Below, piece after piece: positions 55,504-63,196 of a stretch of DNA of 64,000 nucleotides; positions within the stretch are counted from its first letter, which is position 1, and the number at the start of each line of letters is the position of its first letter. The DNA comes from Brevibacterium sp. XM4083 (GTDB taxonomy: Bacteria; Actinomycetota; Actinomycetes; Actinomycetales; Brevibacteriaceae), in NCBI RefSeq assembly GCF_006489205.2, contig NZ_VFYR02000002.1, forward strand, positions 372,001 to 436,000, written 5' to 3'. A program made the translations under genes and the position numbers. The notes under the pieces were generated by a model that saw only the letters and a list, made by a program, of their open reading frames with translations, was not told the origin of the DNA and searched no databases.

Positions 55504-56022
55504 ATGGCTTTTGAATCGCAGCGCGAAGGCTGTCAAAGCGCCGAATTGCCCCGAGATGGCGACAGTTCCGGCACTCGTGCAGGTTGTGTGCTGACAGGGG
55601 ATGCGGGTGGCACCGAGATGTACATTGGAACGTCGGACGAGCCGCGCGAGGTTCTGGTTTCGTCGACCTGTGCCACACGGCACGATCGCCGAGCGACCGA
55701 GGACGAAGTGGCATTGAAGATCAGCAGCCCGTTCAACACGAGCGCTTCCAATGTCGGCAATGCCGCGATGCAGGCGGCCAACGTCCCCTGGGACACTCCC
55801 GTGGAGATGCAGCTGGGTGCCGACGGGTCGGGTGAGATCGGAGCGTACGTCGAAGTCAGCGACCCACGCGGATTCGGCACACGGATCCCGATCGACGAGG
55901 GGCGACTGTCCGATTGTCGGCACGAGAAAGGTGGTCCGGCTGGGATCGCGCTGTGCCAGCGACTCGTCGACGACCTGGCTGCGCAGATCAGGACAGCCGT
56001 GAAGGAAGCGGTGCGCGGGTGA
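55504..56022 (+). CDS. Uncertain ORF, hypothetical protein
   Basis: A 172-codon frame with high GC at third positions and AGGAA 5 bases before the ATG. The C-terminal 105 residues look most protein-like (ALKISSPFNTSASNVGN; PRGFGTRIPIDEG; ALCQRLVDDLAAQIRTAVKEA). No family was recognised, and the N-terminal part is Cys/Ser/Gly-rich without obvious structure. It may be a real island gene, or a remnant whose true start is further in. It is convergent with hsdR. Confidence 0.4.
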   Translation: MAFESQREGCQSAELPRDGDSSGTRAGCVLTGDAGGTEMYIGTSDEPREVLVSSTCATRHDRRATEDEVALKISSPFNTSASNVGNAAMQAANVPWDTPVEMQLGADGSGEIGAYVEVSDPRGFGTRIPIDEGRLSDCRHEKGGPAGIALCQRLVDDLAAQIRTAVKEAVRG

Positions 56023-56127
56023 ATGGCCGGGTCGAGATGCTCGATTACGCCGCGCCTTTGGTGCTTGGCTGGATGCGCAGATTGAGTCAAGCAAGCGGCT
56101 GCACCGCCATCACTCTTCGTACTGGCC

Positions 56128-59100
56128 TCAGTCCCCAGGCTCTCCATCTCCTGTGGTAAGCCCCCGGAACCGCTCAAAGAATCTAGAGAGCGCTTCGATG
56201 ACCCGCTTCTTTTTGTCGCCGTGGTTTGTCTCGCGGTTGAACCGTGACACGGGTGGCAGTATGTGGATGATCTCGATACCCGTCGTGCGCAGCTGACCGT
56301 CACGGAATGCCGCCTCGATGAAAGCTTGCGTCGATTCTGGTTTGAGTCCCTCCGCGTCGATGATCGCCTGGATCTCGGCATCACGTTTGGCTGCGACAAA
56401 CGCTTCCCATTGCCTGTCGATGCCGCCAAGCTGCGAGACTGACTCAACGAAGTCCTCGACGAGGTCGCGCTTGCTGCGCAGACTCGGGCTCGCGTCTACG
56501 GCACGTGTAATCTCGGCACGGATTTCTTTGTCGTTGCCGTCGCCCTTCTCGGTGCGGAGCTTCTCCACGAGCATGAGGATGTAGTCGACGTTGATCTCGA
56601 CCTGCTTGACGAGCTCGATCTCGAACACAACGTCGTCGTTGATGACTTCCCTGTCGCCGTCGCGATCGCGGGTGTACTCATCGCGGAGGCGCAGGTAGAT
56701 GCTGGTGTAGTCCTGACGCTGCCGCTCGGTGAGTGGGTCGTTGCCCTCGAAATCGTCGAACGACGTGAGGATATTCCGGAACCGCAGGATCGCGCCGAAC
56801 AGCTGGATGAAGTCCTTCTGCGCTTGCTCCCCCACGTTCTGCTGCCAGATCGGGAAACGCGTGAGCAGCTCGGTCACCTTGTCGACGTACTCGCCGTAGT
56901 AGTCGCCGTACGGTTTCAGCAACACGACGCCGCGCGCGTCCTTGTTACCGAACAGCTCCAGCGCTGCGTTCGTTTCTTCTTCGAGGTCGCGGAAGGCGAC
57001 GATGTTTCCGTAGGTCTTCACGGAGTTGAGGATGCGGTTCGTGCGCGAATACGCCTGGATCAGGCCGTGCGCGCGCAGGTTCTTGTCGACGAACAGCGTA
57101 TTCAGTGTCGTCGCGTCGAACCCGGTGAGGAACATGTTCACCACGATGACCAAGTCGATCTCGCGGTTCTTCATCCGCTGCGACAGATCCTTGTAGTAGT
57201 TCTGGAACCGATCCGCGCTCGTGTCGTAGCTCGTCCCGAACATGTCGTTGTAGTCCTGAATCGCGTCTTCCAAGAACGAGCGCGCGTCAAGGTCGAGCGC
57301 ATCGGTGTCGAACGCTTCATCATCGAGGATGCCGTCCGCCTCGGCCTCGTTCGCGCCGTAGCTGAAGATCAGCCCAATCTTCAGGCGCTTGTCCGGTGGA
57401 AGCTCCGCCATCTGCATCTGGAATTGGTTGTAGTAACGGCGCGCGGCATCGATCGACGCAGTCGCGAACAACGCGTTAAATCCGCGGACTCGCTTCCGCT
57501 CCTTGAGTGCCTCCGCCTGGCGCCGACCCCGCACCGAGTCGGCGACGTTCGTCACGACTCCATGCTCGTAGCTCGATGAGCGCTTCGTCTTCTGATCGAA
57601 GTGCTCCAGGGTGTACGCCACAACGTCCCGGATCCGACGCACGTCCAGGAGAGCTCGCTCGCGGTCGATCGCAGAGACCTGCGAGTCGTCGGGGTTCCCG
57701 ACCTTGATGGTGTTGATGTAGTCGATCCGGAACGGCAGCACGTTCTTGTCTGTAATGGCGTCGACGATCGTGTACGTGTGCAGCTTGTCGCCGAAAGCCT
57801 GCTCAGTCGTGCGCAGCTGAGGATTTCCACCGCTACCGGCGTTCGCGGCGAAAATAGGCGTGCCGGTGAATCCGAACAGGTTGTACCGTTTGAACGCGCG
57901 CGTAATGTCGGTATGCATGTCGCCGAACTGCGAACGGTGGCACTCATCGAAGATGATCACCGCGTGGCCCGAGAACACCTCGTGGCCCTTGTTCGCCTTG
58001 ATGAACATCGACAGCTTCTGGATCGTCGTGATGATGATCCGCGCACCGGAGTCCTCAAGCTGCTTCTTCAGTACCGCCGTCGACGTGTTTGAGTTCGCCG
58101 CGCCCTTCTCGAAACGGTCGTACTCACGCATCGTCTGGTAGTCGAGGTCCTTGCGGTCCACGACGAATAGCACCTTGTCCACACTCCGCATCTTCGATGC
58201 GAGCTGCGCTGCCTTGAACGAGGTAAGTGTCTTGCCCGACCCGGTCGTGTGCCAGATGTACCCTCCGGCATCGACGGTACCGAGTGACTTGTAGTTCGTA
58301 GAGATCTGGATCTTCTGCAGGATCCGCTCAGTCGCGACGATCTGGTACGGCCGCATCACGAGCAAGTCGCGATCCGCGGTGAGCACGCAGTACTTCGCTA
58401 GAATGTTCAACAGCGCGTGTTTTGCGAAGAACGTCTTCACGAACGCCGTCAGTTCAGTGATTGGCCTGTTATTCGCGTCAGCCCACCAGCTGGTGAACTC
58501 GAACGAGTTGCTCGACTTCTTCCCCTTGCCCGCACCACTCGCCTTCTTCTGCTCGGCCAGGTGCCTGCTGCGAGTGCTGTTGGAGTAGTACTTCGTGAGC
58601 GTGCCGTTGCTGATGACGAACAGCTGAACATATTCGAACAAACCCGAGCCCGCCCAGAAGCTATCTCGTTGGTAGCGGTTGATCTGGTTGAACGCTTCCC
58701 GGATGTCCACGCCGCGCCGTTTCAGCTCGATGTGCACCATCGGCAAACCGTTGACGAGCACGGTCACGTCATACCGGTTCGCGTACTTCGCACCACCCTC
58801 TCCGGTGTCACCCCCGCCGCGCCCGATCTCATACTGGTTGATGACCTGCAGCTGGTTGATGTGAATGTTCGACTTGTCGATCAGCGCGATGTTTTTTGTC
58901 GTTCCGTCGTCGCGCTTGAGGATCTGGACGTGATCCGCCTGGACGCGGACTGTCTTTTCGACGATGCCGTCGTTAGCACCCGCAATCTTCGTCTTAAAGA
59001 ACTGCTCCCACTCGGCATTCGAGAAGGTCATCTTATTGATCTTCTCAAGCTGCACTCGCAGGTTCGCGACCAGGTCTGCCTCCGATGTGATCGGCAGGTA

Positions 59101-59262
59101 GTCGTACGCCTGCCCCTCGAGTAAGCGGATCATCTCGCGCTCGAGCGCGGACTCCGACTGATACGCATCAGCCTGCGACGGATTATGAACATACTCAGCG
59201 ACGACCGTGCTCTCCGAAGAGATCGCGATCGGGTCGAACTTCCGTGCCGCTGACTCGCTCAT
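56128..59262 (-). CDS. hsdR: Type I restriction enzyme subunit HsdR
   Basis: Motor and endonuclease subunit: the 1044-residue protein translocates DNA and cuts it far from the recognition site when it is unmethylated. The PD-(D/E)XK nuclease lies near 160-175 (YDVTVLV...HIELKRRG), Walker A HTTGSGKT near 340, the DEAD-box motif DECHRSQFG near 437, and GFDATTLNTLFVDKNL plus AYSRTNRIL of the second RecA fold. Length and sequence resemble the EcoR124I (type IC) class. The start ATG overlaps the prrC stop (ATGA). Last gene of hsdM-hsdS-prrC-hsdR. Confidence 0.95.
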   Translation of the reverse strand: MSESAARKFDPIAISSESTVVAEYVHNPSQADAYQSESALEREMIRLLEGQAYDYLPITSEADLVANLRVQLEKINKMTFSNAEWEQFFKTKIAGANDGIVEKTVRVQADHVQILKRDDGTTKNIALIDKSNIHINQLQVINQYEIGRGGGDTGEGGAKYANRYDVTVLVNGLPMVHIELKRRGVDIREAFNQINRYQRDSFWAGSGLFEYVQLFVISNGTLTKYYSNSTRSRHLAEQKKASGAGKGKKSSNSFEFTSWWADANNRPITELTAFVKTFFAKHALLNILAKYCVLTADRDLLVMRPYQIVATERILQKIQISTNYKSLGTVDAGGYIWHTTGSGKTLTSFKAAQLASKMRSVDKVLFVVDRKDLDYQTMREYDRFEKGAANSNTSTAVLKKQLEDSGARIIITTIQKLSMFIKANKGHEVFSGHAVIIFDECHRSQFGDMHTDITRAFKRYNLFGFTGTPIFAANAGSGGNPQLRTTEQAFGDKLHTYTIVDAITDKNVLPFRIDYINTIKVGNPDDSQVSAIDRERALLDVRRIRDVVAYTLEHFDQKTKRSSSYEHGVVTNVADSVRGRRQAEALKERKRVRGFNALFATASIDAARRYYNQFQMQMAELPPDKRLKIGLIFSYGANEAEADGILDDEAFDTDALDLDARSFLEDAIQDYNDMFGTSYDTSADRFQNYYKDLSQRMKNREIDLVIVVNMFLTGFDATTLNTLFVDKNLRAHGLIQAYSRTNRILNSVKTYGNIVAFRDLEEETNAALELFGNKDARGVVLLKPYGDYYGEYVDKVTELLTRFPIWQQNVGEQAQKDFIQLFGAILRFRNILTSFDDFEGNDPLTERQRQDYTSIYLRLRDEYTRDRDGDREVINDDVVFEIELVKQVEINVDYILMLVEKLRTEKGDGNDKEIRAEITRAVDASPSLRSKRDLVEDFVESVSQLGGIDRQWEAFVAAKRDAEIQAIIDAEGLKPESTQAFIEAAFRDGQLRTTGIEIIHILPPVSRFNRETNHGDKKKRVIEALSRFFERFRGLTTGDGEPGD

Positions 59263-60326
59263 GAGGCAGCCGCCCATCTGAAGGTCTTCAGAAACTCCTG
59301 AAACTCGCTCCTAAAAGCTTCCCTGAACTCTTCGGCCACGTCGAAGGTGTCGATATCAGCGAATCGGTCGTGACTGTACAGATTGAGAACCTTAGTCACC
59401 AAGGCGGCGTCTGGCCCGACAAGGAGGTCACCCCAACCACCTGTGTGGCCGAGGAAGTTGGCCGTCTTCTCGAGCAGTGCTCGGAACTGGTTGAAATGGG
59501 CTCGCTCAATCGCATTCGCGGAAATGGCTTCTTGAATATCTTTAATAATCCCGAGGTGGTAGCTGAAAGGCGAGTCCTTTGATTGCCTTGCAAGCGTCCA
59601 CCCGGCAATGGGATCTATCGCGAGAATATACGCTCGGTCAGTCTTCCGCCGGAGCGAGTTGAACAGAACATTAAAGAAGAGAGCGTGGTGTGTGGCGATC
59701 ACAAACTTCAAGTCAAGCTCTGATGCTCGCTTGATAAGCGCTGCTAATGCGAGAGCGACCGAAACGATACGCACGTCGTCCATTGAAGACACGGGATCGT
59801 CTATAACTGCATGCGTAAGCCTGTCATAGTCAACCGTTGAACGAAGATCGGGGCTATCACTAAGTGCCTCAATCGCTTCATTTAGTACCGAATAATACAC
59901 ACTCCAAACAAATATGCTCTCCTCAGCTCGCGATATTTTGATGCCGTCCGCCGAGTTATCGTCTCCCCTATGTACTCCAAAGCTCACCTCGCCATTCTCG
60001 AAGTCGATTCTTGGTTCGATTTTGCCGTTTGTGAAGGCTTTGAAAGTATCGATAATAGCACTGTCGAGACCTTGCGTCACGATAGTTTCAAATAGCTCTG
60101 CCTCTGGGTTCATCTTGAATACGACACGCTCGTTATCCCAGCTGAATACGTCCTCGACAAAGGAGTTGTAGACGACTACACCCTCTGGATTGTGCTCCTT
60201 GAGGCACTGCGCCAGCCGAGTCTTGCCGACCGTATTCGGTGCGTAAATAAGAGCGGTACGAGAATCGGCAAGGCCCTGTAGTACCTCCTCAGCCAAGCTC
60301 GCGACCGTCTCATGAAATCTATTCAC
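59259..60326 (-). CDS. prrC: PrrC-type anticodon nuclease (ABC-ATPase plus HEPN-like nuclease)
   Basis: Related to E. coli PrrC, a latent nuclease that is held inactive by a type IC restriction enzyme and cuts tRNA-Lys when phage T4 disables restriction. The 355 residues contain Walker A APNTVGKT (29-36), the family block VVYNSFVEDVFSWDN, a signature ISRAEE (131-136), Walker B with D-loop VIDDPVSSMD (174-183) and H-loop ATHH. The nuclease part has Arg282 and Glu286 (RALLE) and His319 (NLYSH), with spacing 4 and 33, near the PrrC triad Arg320-Glu324-His356. It starts at GTG 60326 directly after the hsdS stop; the place between hsdS and hsdR is that of prrC. GC is the lowest in the island. Target tRNA is unknown. 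Confidence 0.88.
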   Translation of the reverse strand: MNRFHETVASLAEEVLQGLADSRTALIYAPNTVGKTRLAQCLKEHNPEGVVVYNSFVEDVFSWDNERVVFKMNPEAELFETIVTQGLDSAIIDTFKAFTNGKIEPRIDFENGEVSFGVHRGDDNSADGIKISRAEESIFVWSVYYSVLNEAIEALSDSPDLRSTVDYDRLTHAVIDDPVSSMDDVRIVSVALALAALIKRASELDLKFVIATHHALFFNVLFNSLRRKTDRAYILAIDPIAGWTLARQSKDSPFSYHLGIIKDIQEAISANAIERAHFNQFRALLEKTANFLGHTGGWGDLLVGPDAALVTKVLNLYSHDRFADIDTFDVAEEFREAFRSEFQEFLKTFRWAAAS

Positions 60327-61538
60327 CTAGACAGCCCCCTTGAACGTCAGCAGGCGGTCGCGGTAGTACTCGTACTGCTTGCGACGCGCGTCGAGTTCAG
60401 CCGGGAGACCAATGCTGATGTCGTTGACGAGCGCGTCGAACCTGTCGAGCGACCGGACGATTGATGCTTGTTCCTCCAGCGATGGCACAGGGATTTCGAT
60501 CGCCCCAAGACCCGTGGCCGACAGTCGCTTTACCTTTGCACGCGACACGTGGCGCTCCTTCTGCCGATGAAAATCAGCCGTCTGCACCGCATATGCCACA
60601 TACTTCGGGTCGAGGTCGGAGCTGAAAACGAACGTGTCGTCGTGCGTGGCGATCGGCTCTTCACCTAACCACGCCACGGCCTTCCCCACGTCCGCGACCG
60701 TCTCGCCGACGCCGGCGAACACAACACTCCCGGGTTGCGCGAACCGAAGCTCATCCCTTAGATCAGCTCGAATATGCCGGACGGCCCTCGTGGCTGACGT
60801 CCCGTAAACAGTGTAGATCTCTCCGTAGTGGAGGCTGGGAATACCCGCCTCAACGACGTCACTCTTGGTGAACCGGCGACCACGAACGAACGTGCCAAGA
60901 TCGGCAAGCCTCTTCCTTCGATACCCGTGGCCGCGCACGAGCTCGTCGCGGTAGTGCTCGTACTGGTCGCGCCGGGCTTCCAGCTCCGCTTCCAGCTCCA
61001 CTTCCAGCTCCGCTTCCAGCTGCGTGAACTTATCCAATACTCGCACGATCTCGCGCTGCACCTCGAGAGGCGGCACGGGGACCCGAATTCGCATGAGTGT
61101 CTGATTCGTGATCCCCTTGACAATCGTCCCGTTCCCGACAATATGAAGTGTTTTGAAGTAGTACGTCAGGAAGTATGGGTCGAGTTCAACATTCAGAAGA
61201 AGCCCACGTATGTCCTGGTTGATTGCGATAGGTTGCTCGACAACACGCATTGCTCCGGGAGCGATCTTCACGGCAACAACAACCCAGCCCGCAGCGACAA
61301 GATTGCTGGAACTTGCCTGAAGCCCTTCTCCAGTGATTGTCTGCCGGGTGCCGCGAATCTTCAACATTGTCGCGGTGATGTCACCGACTGAAGCCCAATA
61401 CACGCCTCCGTTCCAGTACTCAAGTTTCGAACGCGACGGTGTACCTCCGCCTACGTTCCGCGTCACACAGTCGCCAAGCTCTTTGAACTCCACTCCGCGT
61501 GGGCACAGGTCTTGAATCAGTTCGTCGATGCGGCTCAC
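60327..61538 (-). CDS. hsdS: Type I restriction-modification specificity subunit HsdS
   Basis: DNA-recognition subunit of both methylase and restriction complexes. The 403 residues hold two target recognition domains (about 15-160 and 215-365), each followed by a conserved helix: a central one with RRDQYEHYRDEL near 190 and a C-terminal RRKQYEYYRDRL. This repeated helix is typical of type IC subunits. The central helix is preceded by four tandem tetrapeptides (LEAE/LEVE/LEAE/LEAR). The start is GTG 61538, overlapping the hsdM stop. The bipartite target sequence cannot be read from the protein. Confidence 0.94.
   Translation of the reverse strand: MSRIDELIQDLCPRGVEFKELGDCVTRNVGGGTPSRSKLEYWNGGVYWASVGDITATMLKIRGTRQTITGEGLQASSSNLVAAGWVVVAVKIAPGAMRVVEQPIAINQDIRGLLLNVELDPYFLTYYFKTLHIVGNGTIVKGITNQTLMRIRVPVPPLEVQREIVRVLDKFTQLEAELEVELEAELEARRDQYEHYRDELVRGHGYRRKRLADLGTFVRGRRFTKSDVVEAGIPSLHYGEIYTVYGTSATRAVRHIRADLRDELRFAQPGSVVFAGVGETVADVGKAVAWLGEEPIATHDDTFVFSSDLDPKYVAYAVQTADFHRQKERHVSRAKVKRLSATGLGAIEIPVPSLEEQASIVRSLDRFDALVNDISIGLPAELDARRKQYEYYRDRLLTFKGAV
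60977..61024. repeat. Four 12-bp tandem repeats in the hsdS spacer
   Basis: Units at 60977, 60989, 61001 and 61013 are nearly identical (CTTCCAGCTCCG type) and encode four tetrapeptides of the HsdS central helix. In EcoR124I versus EcoR124/3, two or three TAEL repeats change the recognition spacer from 6 to 7 bases. Confidence 0.9.
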
Positions 61539-63103
61539 TTAGAACCCTCCAGATCCGCCACGATCTCGTCGATCGCCGTGCGGAGCTCTGCCTGGCGCGC
61601 CACGATGCGCGCGATCTCGGCATTCAGCTCGACGATGTCGACTTCCTCGCGGGTGTCCTCGGCCTGGACGTAGGACGAAACGGCGATGTTGTAATCGTTC
61701 GAGGCGATGTCCTCGTTGCTGACGACGGTGGTGAAGTAGTTCTCGGGCTCGCGCGTCGTGAACGCCTCGAGGATCCTCGCCTGGTGCTCCGCAAGCAGCT
61801 TGTTCTTGTTGCCGACACGCTTGAATTCGGCCGACGCGTCGATGAACAGCACGTCGCTGGTCTTCTTCGATTTCTTCAACACTAGGATGCAGGTTGCGAT
61901 TGTCGTGCCGAAGAACAGGTCCGGTGGCAGCTGGATCACGGCGTCGACGTAGTTGTTATCGACGAGGTACTGCCGGATCTTCTTTTCCGCACCACCTCGG
62001 TAAAGCACACCTGGGAATTCGACGATCGCGGCCGTACCATTGATGGCCAACCAGCTAAGCATGTGCATTGTGAAGGCGAGATCGGCCTTCGACTTCGGTG
62101 CCAGCACGCCAGCCGGAGCAAACCGCTCGTCGTTGATCAGGAGAGGGTTGGCGTCGCCCTCCCACTTGATCGAGTACGGAGGGTTGGAGACGATTGCCTC
62201 AAACGGCTCGTCGTCCCAGTGCTGTGGGTCAATCAGGGTGTCGCCGTGGGCGAGGTTGAAGTCGGCATAGTTAACGTCGTGCAGGAACATGTTGATCCGC
62301 GCGAGGTTGTAAGTCGTCAGGTTGATCTCCTGACCGTAGAACCCCTGACGGACGTTGTTCTTGCCGAGCACCTTGTCGAACTTCAAAAGAAGAGACCCCG
62401 AGCCGACCGCCGGGTCGTAGACCTTGTTGACATGCTTCTTGCCGACCACCGTGATTCGCGCCAGGAGCTCGGACACCTCCTGCGGCGTGTAGTACTCACC
62501 ACCTGACTTACCGGCATTGGCCGCATACATTTGCATCAGATACTCGTAGGCGTCACCAAACAAGTCAATCGAATTGTCCTCCCACCGCCCCAGGGGAAGG
62601 TCACCGATCTCGTCGAGTAGCTTCACCAGCTTCTGGTTGCGCTTCGCGACCGTCGAACCGAGCTTGTTGCTGTTGACGTCCAGATCGTCGAACAGACCCT
62701 TGATGTCGTCCTCGCTGTCCGTGCCCAACGCCGACGCCTCGAAGTTCTTGAAGACCCGCTCGAGCGTCTCGTTCAGGTTCTCGTCGTCCGCGGCACGTTC
62801 ACGGACGTTGGCGAACAGGTCGGACGGCAGGATGAAGAAGCCCTTCTCAGCCACCACCTCGTTGCGCGCGAAGTCCGCCTGCGAGTCTGCCATCTGCGTG
62901 TAGTCGAACGACGCGTCACCGGCCTCATGCTCACCGTGATTGATGTAGGCCGTGAGGTTCTCGGAGACGAACCGGTAGAAGAGCATCCCCAGCACGTAAG
63001 ACTTGAAATCCCACCCGTCAACACTGCCCCGAAGGTCATTTGCGATGCGCCAAATCATCTTGTGCAACTCGGCTCGCTGCGCCTCTTTGGTGCTCGGTGC
63101 CAT
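61535..63103 (-). CDS. hsdM: Type I DNA methyltransferase subunit HsdM
   Basis: Adenine-N6 methyltransferase subunit that protects host sites. The 522 residues include an N-terminal helical domain (KEAQRAELHKMIWRIANDLRG), the SAM motif I DPAVGSGSLLLKF near 228, catalytic motif IV NPPYS near 305 and a C-terminal helical tail. ATG 63103 follows GGAGGAG by 9 bases, a leadered start unlike many host genes. First of the four-gene operon; the promoter probably lies in 63104-63170. Confidence 0.95.
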   Translation of the reverse strand: MAPSTKEAQRAELHKMIWRIANDLRGSVDGWDFKSYVLGMLFYRFVSENLTAYINHGEHEAGDASFDYTQMADSQADFARNEVVAEKGFFILPSDLFANVRERAADDENLNETLERVFKNFEASALGTDSEDDIKGLFDDLDVNSNKLGSTVAKRNQKLVKLLDEIGDLPLGRWEDNSIDLFGDAYEYLMQMYAANAGKSGGEYYTPQEVSELLARITVVGKKHVNKVYDPAVGSGSLLLKFDKVLGKNNVRQGFYGQEINLTTYNLARINMFLHDVNYADFNLAHGDTLIDPQHWDDEPFEAIVSNPPYSIKWEGDANPLLINDERFAPAGVLAPKSKADLAFTMHMLSWLAINGTAAIVEFPGVLYRGGAEKKIRQYLVDNNYVDAVIQLPPDLFFGTTIATCILVLKKSKKTSDVLFIDASAEFKRVGNKNKLLAEHQARILEAFTTREPENYFTTVVSNEDIASNDYNIAVSSYVQAEDTREEVDIVELNAEIARIVARQAELRTAIDEIVADLEGSK

Positions 63104-63196
63104 AGGTCTAACTCCTCCGCGCCACTGCGCAATTACGGTACTGGGTGGTTTACATCTCAGGCTATCGCGCACCACTGACATCGGGTCGAGTCGACA

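Noticed and set aside
55533..56447. 304-codon minus-strand frame at the island's left end
   Set aside because: Overlaps the hsdR 3' end in another frame; Arg/Ser-rich translation typical of a shadow frame.
60977..61024. CRISPR-like array
   Set aside because: The 12-bp units are contiguous without spacers and encode in-frame HsdS residues. No CRISPR array was seen anywhere in the window.
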